Assembly: GCA_037130015.1 (NCBI GenBank)
Contig: JBAXTU010000025.1
Location: 1-11,764, forward strand
DNA: 11,764 bases
Source: JBAXTU01 sp037130015
GTDB lineage: Bacteria; Patescibacteriota; Patescibacteriia; 2-01-FULL-39-33
Reading direction: 5' to 3'
Shown here: positions 1 to 5,957 of the stretch, piece after piece
How positions within the stretch are numbered: the stretch's first letter is position 1
Layout of the letters: every line of letters starts with the position of its first letter
Notes under the pieces: generated by a model
What the model was told of the DNA's origin: nothing
Databases searched by the model: none
What the model saw: only the letters and a program-made list of their open reading frames with translations
Translations under genes and position numbers: made by a program

Positions 1-2365
1 GCAAAGTACTGTGCATACTCTTGCCAAAAGAAAATTGCGGTTTGCCCGAGAGTGGGATTTTTAGAATATAGGCAAAACGATATTGATACGGACAAGTCTC
101 AAATGATGACAATTGAGTAAAAGAAAATTTAGTATTGATGGGCGCTAACAATTTTTTTTCAGCCGGTTTTGATTTTGGTTCAAAATCATTTTTTTTAACT
201 TCTGCTTGGGACGCCAGTTTCAAACCCTTATCTTCCAACTCTATTAAAAATCTGGATAATTTTTTAGCCCTGGCTCCGCCATAGTCGCTAGCCGAAGTAA
301 AATACAAACCCTGTTTGGCACGAGTCATGGCCACATACATCAGGCGTCTTTCTTCTTGCAAGTGCACGTCGCCTTCTGGCACATTTTCTCGCACCAATTT
401 GACTGGCAATTCCAAGGGGTCGCTTTTGGCTATGGCTGGAAATTTTTTGTCCACCATGTTGGCAATAAACACATATTTAAATTCCAAGCCCTTGGCCGAA
501 TGAATGGTCATGATTTTAATGGTGTCCGGACCAGTGTCTTCTTGATTTTGAGAGAGTGTCCCCTCTTCACCACTTTCTAATTCCATTTCCACCAACGCCA
601 AAAAATCTTTAAGGCTGGCGCTATTATTTTCTTTTTCAAACTCCTGAACTTTTTTATAAAATTGATTCAAAAAATTCAATTGCTCACGATTGGCCACAGA
701 ATCAGTGGACACCAAAATTTTTAAGTATCCTGTGTCATTTAAAATAGCTTGAATGATTTCAGTGGCACGACGGCCGGATCTGGCAAGTTGAGAATGCTTG
801 TCCAAAAACTGCATCACCTTGTCTGTCTTGGTTTTAATTTCAACACTTAGACCCACTAACATGGCTGACTGGCGAATAGTCTCGTACAGCGACCAACCTT
901 TGCGACCAGCCCAATAATTCAAATTGACGATTTCTTGGTGGTGCAGTTGCCACAACGGCCAAGTGAGCACACGATACATGGCCGTGCTTTCATGATAATT
1001 ATCCAGCAGTTTTAAATAAGCCAACAAGTCCAAAACAATTTTTTTGGCATACAATCCTTTAGAAGCCAAAAACACATAAGGCAAACCAGCCGACTCTAGC
1101 GCATACACAAAATCATCAGCCGAGGCATTGGCGCGCACGAGTATTGCAAAATCAGACCAATCAATATCAGTGTCTGAATTTTTTAATTCAATTATTTTTT
1201 TAACAACCAATATTACTTCATCAGCCAAAGTGGCGCCATGCAAATGCTCTATCTCGCCTACTGTTGAATCTTTGGCAATTAATTTTTTTGATAATTTTTT
1301 ATTTTTTTCGTTTTGCAATTTTACTTCTAATCGGTACGGATCATTTTGTTTGATAAAAGCATATGACAAATCCAATAAGTTTTGCCGGCTACGATAATTA
1401 GAATTCAAAAAAATTTCTTTGGACTCTGGAAAGTCGTCTTTGAATTGCAAAATATTGGAAATGGAAGCGCCTCGGAATTTATAAATTGACTGGTCATCAT
1501 CGCCAACCACTGTGATGTTATTATTTGGCGAAGCTAATAATTTCAATAATTCATATTGCGCCAAATTAGTGTCTTGAAATTCATCCACCATGATATATTT
1601 GAATTGCGCGCGATAATGAGCCAAAACATTTTTTCGCGTTTTAAAAAGCTCCAAAGTGTAGCTGATCAAATCACCAAAATCAAGCGCATTATTTTCTAAA
1701 AGCAACTGCTGATAAGTGTGATATGCCTCGGCCACTTCTGTCTGTTTTAAAATTTCCTGAGACAAAACTTCTTTGCGTTCTGAAACAGACAATTTTTCCA
1801 GAGATTCATCATCAATCAAGCCCTTCACAAAATCAGCATTGTCCTGATTTAATTTTAAGCTTTCAACATAATTCAAATAATCTTGAGCTGAAATTGTTTC
1901 GTCCTTGGCGCGTGAAAAATGCTTTAAGAGCGCATGAATAAATTTGGTAGGATTGCCCAAAGGACGATAATAATCAAGCTTGAATCTGTCCAAATTTTTA
2001 CGAACAAGCAACCACTGTTGAGTTGGATTGAGCAGTTTAAAACCAATGGGCAAACCCATGTCTAGGCCGTGGTGTTCCAAAACGGCTTGAGCAAAAGCAT
2101 GGAAAGTCTGGATCCACAAATCCACATAGCCATAAGGCAAAAGCTTGTCCACACGTTCCTCCATCTCTCCAGCCGCCTTGTCCGTAAAAGTGAGCGCCAA
2201 AATTTCCTCGGGCCGGCATTTGCCTTCCATAATCAAATGAGCTATTCTCCGACTGATAACCGTGGTTTTGCCAGTACCAGCGCCAGCCACGATTAAGAGT
2301 GGCCCATCGCCATGAGTGACGGCTTTTTCTTGTTCGGGATTGAGTTGATTTTGGTCTGTATTCAT
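1..2365 (-). CDS. UvrD/PcrA-type ATP-dependent DNA helicase with RecB-like nuclease domain (3' end cut by window)
   Basis: Superfamily 1A helicase that would unwind DNA in repair or recombination. 788 residues are visible and the frame is open to the window edge. The motifs are in order: Q motif LNPEQEKAV (8-16), Walker A AGAGTGKT (27-34), Ia TFTDKAAGEMEERV (59-72), II DEFQD (261-265), III GDDDQSIYKFRGA (288-300), IV NYRS (323-326), V TIHSAKGLEF (620-629), VI RRLMYVAMTRAKQ (673-685). After a linker, residues 747-788 match the start of a PD-(D/E)XK RecB/AddB-like domain: FSFTQLSSFETCPYQYRFAY, then GKSMH. Its catalytic D...ExK lies outside the window, so nuclease activity cannot be judged. The start is the ATG at 2365, six bases after a TGCTAAAAT -10 element. 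There is no Shine-Dalgarno sequence, so the mRNA is probably leaderless. The gene is divergent from the small gene at 2464. Confidence 0.93.
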   Translation of the reverse strand, partial: MNTDQNQLNPEQEKAVTHGDGPLLIVAGAGTGKTTVISRRIAHLIMEGKCRPEEILALTFTDKAAGEMEERVDKLLPYGYVDLWIQTFHAFAQAVLEHHGLDMGLPIGFKLLNPTQQWLLVRKNLDRFKLDYYRPLGNPTKFIHALLKHFSRAKDETISAQDYLNYVESLKLNQDNADFVKGLIDDESLEKLSVSERKEVLSQEILKQTEVAEAYHTYQQLLLENNALDFGDLISYTLELFKTRKNVLAHYRAQFKYIMVDEFQDTNLAQYELLKLLASPNNNITVVGDDDQSIYKFRGASISNILQFKDDFPESKEIFLNSNYRSRQNLLDLSYAFIKQNDPYRLEVKLQNEKNKKLSKKLIAKDSTVGEIEHLHGATLADEVILVVKKIIELKNSDTDIDWSDFAILVRANASADDFVYALESAGLPYVFLASKGLYAKKIVLDLLAYLKLLDNYHESTAMYRVLTWPLWQLHHQEIVNLNYWAGRKGWSLYETIRQSAMLVGLSVEIKTKTDKVMQFLDKHSQLARSGRRATEIIQAILNDTGYLKILVSTDSVANREQLNFLNQFYKKVQEFEKENNSASLKDFLALVEMELESGEEGTLSQNQEDTGPDTIKIMTIHSAKGLEFKYVFIANMVDKKFPAIAKSDPLELPVKLVRENVPEGDVHLQEERRLMYVAMTRAKQGLYFTSASDYGGARAKKLSRFLIELEDKGLKLASQAEVKKNDFEPKSKPAEKKLLAPINTKFSFTQLSSFETCPYQYRFAYILKIPLSGKPQFSFGKSMHSTL

Positions 2366-2371
2366 GGGTAT

Positions 2372-2380
2372 ATTTTAGCA
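2372..2380 (-). promoter_or_regulatory. Extended -10 promoter of the helicase gene, probably leaderless
   Basis: On the minus strand the sequence TGC-TAAAAT (an extended -10) is followed by ATACCC and then the ATG. Transcription starting about seven bases after the -10 would begin at or next to the A of the start codon. No good -35 hexamer lies at 16-18 bp; the nearest candidate is a weak TTAATT. This is inferred from sequence only. Confidence 0.5.
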
Positions 2381-2402
2381 CAAAAAGACCAACAATTAAC
2401 AG

Positions 2403-2431
2403 TTGACGGATCTGCTAAAATGTTATAGTAT
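2403..2431 (+). promoter_or_regulatory. Sigma70-type promoter of the 57-residue gene
   Basis: TTGACG (2403-2408) and TAGTAT (2426-2431) are separated by 17 bp. An alternative reading is the extended -10 TGT-TATAGT at 2421-2429, with a 15 bp spacer. The predicted start near 2436-2438 leaves a leader of about 26 nt containing the ribosome binding site. The region is shared with the divergent helicase promoter. Confidence 0.65.
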
Positions 2432-2449
2432 AAAGACAGTTATTTAACT

Positions 2450-2455
2450 GGAAGG
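2450..2455 (+). promoter_or_regulatory. Shine-Dalgarno GGAAGG for the 57-residue gene
   Basis: GGAAGG lies 8 nt before the ATG at 2464 and fixes that start. Later in-frame ATGs (third and fifth codons) are too distant. It supports real translation of a gene that is otherwise unrecognised. Confidence 0.65.
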
Positions 2456-2463
2456 AACCACCT

Positions 2464-2637
2464 ATGGAAATGTCCATGCCAACATCTATTTCATCCCCAA
2501 AACCAACGAATCCCAAGGATTCCAACCCAAAACCCGTCCGAATAAGACCAACTTATGGTCGTGAAATTAGCGATGAGCGAGTAGCCGCGGCTTTGGCCAA
2601 ACTGGCCACCTTAAAAAAACAAAAACAAAACCAATAG
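2464..2637 (+). CDS. Hypothetical 57-residue protein, disordered N-terminus and basic C-terminus
   Basis: I do not recognise this protein. The frame runs from the ATG at 2464 to TAG at 2635-2637. The N-terminal ~30 residues are rich in Pro, Ser, Asn and Lys (SSPKPTNPKDSNPKPVRIRP), suggesting disorder. They are followed by a probable amphipathic helix, REISDERVAAALAKLATLKK, and a KKQKQNQ tail. There is no signal peptide, membrane segment, Cys or His. The protein is basic, so nucleic acid or ribosome binding is possible but unproven. The case for a real gene is contextual: a near-consensus promoter, a Shine-Dalgarno 8 nt upstream and an intrinsic terminator directly after the stop, making a monocistronic unit of about 230 nt. 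The alternative is a small RNA that happens to carry an open frame. Confidence 0.65.
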   Translation: MEMSMPTSISSPKPTNPKDSNPKPVRIRPTYGREISDERVAAALAKLATLKKQKQNQ

Positions 2638-2669
2638 GCGCAATTATCATTTGATAATTCGCTTTTTTT
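2638..2669 (+). terminator. Intrinsic terminator after the 57-residue gene
   Basis: The hairpin pairs AATTATCA (2642-2649) with TGATAATT (2652-2659) and GCG (2638-2640) with CGC (2660-2662), with one bulged C at 2641. A run of seven T follows at 2663-2669. It begins right after the TAG stop. Confidence 0.8.
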
Positions 2670-2680
2670 ATTTTTAAAAA
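2651..2680 (+). promoter_or_regulatory. Possible leaderless promoter of the GGDEF gene, embedded in the terminator
   Basis: TTGATA (2651-2656) lies in the terminator stem and TAAAAA (2675-2680) follows 18 bp later. The -10-like element is followed by ATACCT and then the ATG at 2687, the same geometry as the helicase start (TAAAAT, ATACCC, ATG). There is no Shine-Dalgarno and no other room for a promoter between terminator and ATG. Readthrough from the upstream gene is the alternative. Confidence 0.35.
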
Positions 2681-2686
2681 ATACCT

Positions 2687-3787
2687 ATGACCAAACCAGA
2701 ATTAGCCCAAAAAAATGAAGAGCGAGAAAATAAAACTTTAGTCGCACTCTTGGAAAATCTAAGAAGTCAAAAAGAAAAACGCGCAACTAGTCCGTTGGAT
2801 TCCATCATTAAAGACTTACCAAAAAAACTACAAAACGAAGTAATAGTCCATGCTGAGAGTTTGCGAAGAAGAATGCAAGAAAGAAATATTGACGAGGCCA
2901 CGATTGAAGACATTGTCAACGAGCAAGCCAAAGAAAGAGCCTCTGACATCCGCGCCTCATATATGGATCAAAGATTTGACGCGCCCAATGGCAGTTACTT
3001 ACGTTTAGAAATTAATCGAACATTAGATGTCTTGATTGATGATGAAAAATCAATTGAAAAATTAAACGGCCATGCTATTTTAAATTTTGATGTCAATGGA
3101 CTCAAAGCTGTCAATGACATCGGTGGGCATGTGGCGGGTGACGAATATCTTCGTCGTATCGCCAAGGCACTGTCCAGTCCTGAGACTACGATTGCTAAAA
3201 AATTAAAGGTTATGGACATTGAAACTTTTTTTACTAGCAATGGCGGGGATGAATTCGCTATTATTCTCAAAGGCAATATTGATTTCACGGATGAAAAAAC
3301 CGATCTACTCAATGAAATACTTTTTGATTATCAAGCTGAAATTGCCAAGATTGACTGCTCAGATCTGATTGATTTTTCCGATGAAAAAATACAAGAAAAA
3401 TTGGCAGGTCTGACTGTTCCTGAAGGTTTTATCTTTCAGGCTTCAGTCTCAGCTGGAGCGGCCAGCTTCAAAGAAGCTCTAACTCTAGCCATTGAAAAGC
3501 TGACGGATAGCGATCATGGCTATGATGCCGACTTGTTTGCTATTATGGACGAAACTTTAAAGCTGAGCGACGAACGAAGTATGGAAGACAAAAAAGAAAT
3601 TAAAACTGGCTGGGCCGATAGTACTAATAAAAATGAAAATTTAATGGCCATGATCACAGCCAGAAACGCCGAGGTCGTGGAAGCCTTAAAACAAATCAAG
3701 GAATTAAAAACAAAATCAGCCGAAGACGAAACTAGAATCAAAGCACTGGAAGAACAAGTCATCAAGCTACTGCAATCACAAAAATAA
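2687..3787 (+). CDS. GGDEF-domain protein (putative diguanylate cyclase), soluble, with C-terminal coiled coil
   Basis: A 366-residue protein expected to make cyclic di-GMP from two GTP if active. The GGDEF domain spans about residues 103-300. The metal/nucleotide motif is FDVNGLKAVND (134-144), followed by GGHVAGDEYLRRIA, and the signature NGGDEF is intact at 185-190. The usual product-inhibition I-site RxxD five residues before GGDEF is absent (the sequence there is IETFFTSN). An insertion-like stretch of roughly 45 residues (196-245) separates the GGDEF hairpin from the VSAGAASF strand (254-261), so the core is larger than usual. Residues 1-95 are charged and helical with no recognised sensor, and 320-366 look like a coiled coil. 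There is no signal peptide or membrane segment, so it is probably cytosolic. No Shine-Dalgarno precedes the ATG. No EAL or PilZ gene is nearby. Confidence 0.85.
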   Translation: MTKPELAQKNEERENKTLVALLENLRSQKEKRATSPLDSIIKDLPKKLQNEVIVHAESLRRRMQERNIDEATIEDIVNEQAKERASDIRASYMDQRFDAPNGSYLRLEINRTLDVLIDDEKSIEKLNGHAILNFDVNGLKAVNDIGGHVAGDEYLRRIAKALSSPETTIAKKLKVMDIETFFTSNGGDEFAIILKGNIDFTDEKTDLLNEILFDYQAEIAKIDCSDLIDFSDEKIQEKLAGLTVPEGFIFQASVSAGAASFKEALTLAIEKLTDSDHGYDADLFAIMDETLKLSDERSMEDKKEIKTGWADSTNKNENLMAMITARNAEVVEALKQIKELKTKSAEDETRIKALEEQVIKLLQSQK

Positions 3788-3803
3788 ACTCTCCTAGTCC
3801 GCC

Positions 3804-3823
3804 ATTCCCGAGTAGTCGGGAAT
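3804..3823. repeat. dRS3-like inverted repeat, ATTCCC-N8-GGGAAT
   Basis: ATTCCC (3804-3809), eight bases, GGGAAT (3818-3823). The full stem is ATTCCCGA/TCGGGAAT with a GTAG loop. The flanks CCGCC...CCAGCG also resemble the widespread intergenic element known in Neisseria as dRS3 and seen in many other bacteria. It lies between the GGDEF stop and the shared terminator and has no T-run of its own, so it is unlikely to be a terminator by itself. Confidence 0.6.
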
Positions 3824-3838
3824 CCAGCGTAGAAAAAT

Positions 3839-3875
3839 AAAAAAACACTCCCAATTTTATCGGGAGTGTTTTTTT
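3839..3875. terminator. Bidirectional intrinsic terminator between the GGDEF gene and the ribosomal operon
   Basis: ACACTCCC (3845-3852) pairs with GGGAGTGT (3862-3869) around a 9-base loop. An A-run precedes it and a T-run follows, so each strand shows stem plus poly-U. It serves the plus-strand GGDEF gene and the minus-strand operon ending at rpsI. Confidence 0.88.
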
Positions 3876-3897
3876 AATATCTGAGGAAAATAAGTTT

Positions 3898-4314
3898 TTA
3901 ACGTTTGCTCCATTGCGGTGCGCGTCTGGCGCCACGAAGTCCTGGTTTCTTTCTTTCTTTGACACGAGGATCGCGTTTGAGAAATCCAGCGGCTTTGAGA
4001 GATGGACGAAGCTCAGCATCAACAAGCAATAATGCTCTGGCAATGCCATGTCTGCAAGCATCAGCTTGGCCTTTTAAGCCACCACTGTGCGTTTTTATGG
4101 TCGCATCCATGTCTTTGTCGTGACCAGTAAGCTTTAAAGCTTCAAACACAGTATTTTGCATTTCTTCGGTGCGGAAATATTCATTTAATTTTTTGCCATT
4201 AACTTCAATATCACCTTTGCCTTTGGCAAATAATCTCACTTGGGCCACAGCGTTTTTTCTGGCGCCTTTGCCGTAAAAATATTTTTTAATTGTATCTTTT
4301 GTATCTTTTTCCAT
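3898..4314 (-). CDS. rpsI: 30S ribosomal protein S9
   Basis: Small-subunit protein whose C-terminal tail reaches the P-site tRNA. It is 138 residues, against about 130 in E. coli. The family blocks are visible: YGKGARKNAVAQVRL near residue 14, the central GGLKGQADACRHGIARAL (78-95), and the C-terminal RKKPGLRGARRAPQWSKR, where the invariant terminal SKR is kept and Trp replaces the usual Phe. It is the last gene of the operon, 7 nt after the rplM stop and just before the bidirectional terminator. No Shine-Dalgarno precedes the ATG, so initiation may depend on coupling to rplM or on the unstructured AU-rich gap. The N-terminus is about 10 residues longer than the E. coli protein. Confidence 0.97.
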   Translation of the reverse strand: MEKDTKDTIKKYFYGKGARKNAVAQVRLFAKGKGDIEVNGKKLNEYFRTEEMQNTVFEALKLTGHDKDMDATIKTHSGGLKGQADACRHGIARALLLVDAELRPSLKAAGFLKRDPRVKERKKPGLRGARRAPQWSKR

Positions 4315-4321
4315 AGTAATA

Positions 4322-4678
4322 TTATTTTAGCTTCAAACGTTTCAACATTTGATCGCGCAATTTATTTTTTGGCAACATGCCATTAACTGCACGGCGCAAA
4401 ACTTCACCTGGATTTTTTTTCAAAGTATCACCGGCGGTTTTACTTTTGATACCACCAGGATAATTAGTATGCCAATAATAAAGTTTTTGATCTTCTTTTT
4501 TGCCACTAAATTTTAATTTGGCGCAATTGGAAACTTCAACAATATCACCACAATCAGTGTGCGGTTCAAAAGACGGCTTGTTTTTGCCTCGCAGTAGCAT
4601 AGCAATTTCCGTGGCTAATCTGCCGACAATTTTGTCAGTGGCGTCTATTTGATGGATTGTTCTTTCTATTTTTTTCAT
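4322..4678 (-). CDS. rplM: 50S ribosomal protein L13, short form
   Basis: Early-assembly protein of the large subunit. It is 118 residues, against 142 in E. coli. The core is clear: DATDKIVGRLATEIAMLLRG (13-32), then PHTDCGDIVEV, YYWHTNYPGGIK (67-78) and VNGMLPKNKLRDQMLKRLK near the end. It lacks the C-terminal extension of about 20 residues that follows the KRLK region in proteobacterial L13, and a few N-terminal residues. It starts 5 nt after the rplQ stop with no Shine-Dalgarno sequence. The rplM-rpsI pair is conserved across bacteria; here it is attached directly to rplQ rather than forming a separate unit. Confidence 0.96.
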   Translation of the reverse strand: MKKIERTIHQIDATDKIVGRLATEIAMLLRGKNKPSFEPHTDCGDIVEVSNCAKLKFSGKKEDQKLYYWHTNYPGGIKSKTAGDTLKKNPGEVLRRAVNGMLPKNKLRDQMLKRLKLK

Positions 4679-4683
4679 ATATA

Positions 4684-5037
4684 TTATTCAACAAATTCTA
4701 AAACAGCCATTTCCGCACTGTCATTTAAACGGCGAGGAAGCTTGGTGATGCGAGTATAACCGCCTTTACGCTCTTTGAATTTTGGACCAATAACTTCAAA
4801 CATTTTCTTGACCGCAGTTTCCAAATATAAAACCTTCAAAATCTGACGGCGTCTGTGCAGAGTGTCTTCTTTGGCCAAAGTGACCAGCTTTTCAACCATT
4901 GGTCTTAGAACAGTAGCCTTAGCCTTGGTGGTTTTTATTTTTTCGTAAATTATAAAATTCGTGGCCAAACCTCTCATCAAGGCTTCGCGCGGTTCTTTTT
5001 TACGACCTAAAGTTTTTCCTTTTTTCTGATGTCTCAT
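4684..5037 (-). CDS. rplQ: 50S ribosomal protein L17
   Basis: Large-subunit protein near the polypeptide exit tunnel. It is 117 residues, a normal bacterial length. Diagnostic blocks are the start MRHQKKGKTLGRKKEPREAL, the IKTTKAKATVLRPMVEKLVTLAK region (34-56), GPKFKERKGGYTRITKLPRR (84-103) and the C-terminal MAVLEFVE. It lies 24 nt after the rpoA stop, in the order rpoA-rplQ found in most bacteria. No Shine-Dalgarno is visible in the AT-rich gap. Confidence 0.97.
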   Translation of the reverse strand: MRHQKKGKTLGRKKEPREALMRGLATNFIIYEKIKTTKAKATVLRPMVEKLVTLAKEDTLHRRRQILKVLYLETAVKKMFEVIGPKFKERKGGYTRITKLPRRLNDSAEMAVLEFVE

Positions 5038-5061
5038 AATAATCTAAACTAACTGATTGGT

Positions 5062-5934
5062 TTATTTTTCTTCTTTCTTGGGACGACCGCGTTTTTTCGG
5101 CTTGTCATCACCTTCTTCGCCATCATCTTCTGCTTCTTCATCTTCAGCAATTTCTTCGCTGACAATTTCCTCAACAGGCATTTCTTCTTTGGCTGGCAAA
5201 ATTACCGGGGCTTCGCTATCAACTTCATCAACTTCTTTGGTGCCACCTTCCATGACCCATGAAAATTGGCTGGCCAAAATCTCAGCGGCTTTTTGCACGG
5301 CTTCTTCAGGAGTTACACTGCCATCAGTTTCAATATTTAAAATCAATTTGTCATAATCAACTTTTTGTCCCACACGAGTAGCTTCAATATCCATACCAAC
5401 ATTAACCACTGGGGTAAAAATAGAATCAACCAAGATAGTACCAATTTCACCTTTGCCTTTGCTTTTATCTTGTTCTTCAGTTGGAACATAACCAATGCCT
5501 TTGGCCACGGTAATTTCCATATCCAATTCAGCATCTTTGCTATTTAAGGAAGCAATGTGCATATTTTTGTTAATAACTTCAGCATCAGATGAATGTTCAA
5601 TATCGGCTCCAGTGACATCTTTTTCACCTTTGACTTTTAAATGCAAAACAACTGATTCATTGGTGTGCACTCTGACACGCAATTGTTTTAGATTCAAAAT
5701 GATTTCAGTGATATCTTCACTTACATTTTCCAGAGTGCTAAATTCGTGACTCACGCCTTTGACCTTGATAGCTGTGACAGCTCCGCCAGCCATGGACGAC
5801 AAAAGTACTCGTCTCAAGGCATTGCCAAGAGTCATACCATAACCAGGAAAACAAGGTTCTATAACCACTTTGGCTTTTTTTCCTTTGACTTCCTCTTCGA
5901 TAGTGAATTTTTTTGGTAGTGAGATGTAAGGCAT
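5062..5934 (-). CDS. rpoA: RNA polymerase alpha subunit lacking the alpha-CTD, with acidic tail and AT-hook-like C-terminus
   Basis: Alpha dimerises and nucleates RNA polymerase assembly. It is 290 residues. The N-terminal domain is complete: the dimer/beta-contact motif GYGMTLGNALRRVLLSS (31-47), GVSHEFSTLENVSEDITEIILNLK region (60-83), GIGYVP (146-151) and IETDGSVTPEEAVQKAAEIL (201-220). After about residue 230 the helix-hairpin-helix alpha-CTD is absent. In its place are an acidic low-complexity stretch (about 252-277, mostly Glu and Asp) and a basic end, KPKKRGRPKKEEK (278-290), whose RGRP core (282-285) matches an AT-hook. Only 24 nt separate the stop from rplQ, so no detached CTD follows. 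It is the one gene of this operon with a strong Shine-Dalgarno (AAGGAGG, 9 nt before ATG). Identity is certain; a DNA-binding role for the tail is inference. Confidence 0.96.
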   Translation of the reverse strand: MPYISLPKKFTIEEEVKGKKAKVVIEPCFPGYGMTLGNALRRVLLSSMAGGAVTAIKVKGVSHEFSTLENVSEDITEIILNLKQLRVRVHTNESVVLHLKVKGEKDVTGADIEHSSDAEVINKNMHIASLNSKDAELDMEITVAKGIGYVPTEEQDKSKGKGEIGTILVDSIFTPVVNVGMDIEATRVGQKVDYDKLILNIETDGSVTPEEAVQKAAEILASQFSWVMEGGTKEVDEVDSEAPVILPAKEEMPVEEIVSEEIAEDEEAEDDGEEGDDKPKKRGRPKKEEK

Positions 5935-5943
5935 ATTTTTTTT

Positions 5944-5950
5944 CCTCCTT
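5944..5950 (-). promoter_or_regulatory. Strong Shine-Dalgarno AAGGAGG of rpoA
   Basis: AAGGAGG lies 9 nt before the rpoA ATG and within the 23 nt rpsD-rpoA gap. It is the only clear Shine-Dalgarno in the nine-gene operon, suggesting that rpoA translation is set independently of its ribosomal-protein neighbours. Confidence 0.85.
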
Positions 5951-5957
5951 AATTATT

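Noticed and set aside
2037..2381. Open frame of 114 codons on the minus strand at the start of the helicase gene
   Set aside because: It is a different frame over the helicase N-terminus. The helicase frame is continuous from 2365 to the window edge and carries all SF1 motifs, so neither a separate gene nor a frameshift is needed.
3804..3823. The 8-bp perfect hairpin as a second terminator for the GGDEF gene
   Set aside because: It is followed by CCAGCGTAG rather than a T-run on the plus strand, and on the minus strand by GGCGGAC. The real terminator is at 3839-3875.
5062..5300. Frameshift or sequencing error explaining the missing alpha-CTD
   Set aside because: The tail is a clean in-frame acidic then basic sequence, and only 24 nt lie between the stop and rplQ, too little for a CTD in any frame.
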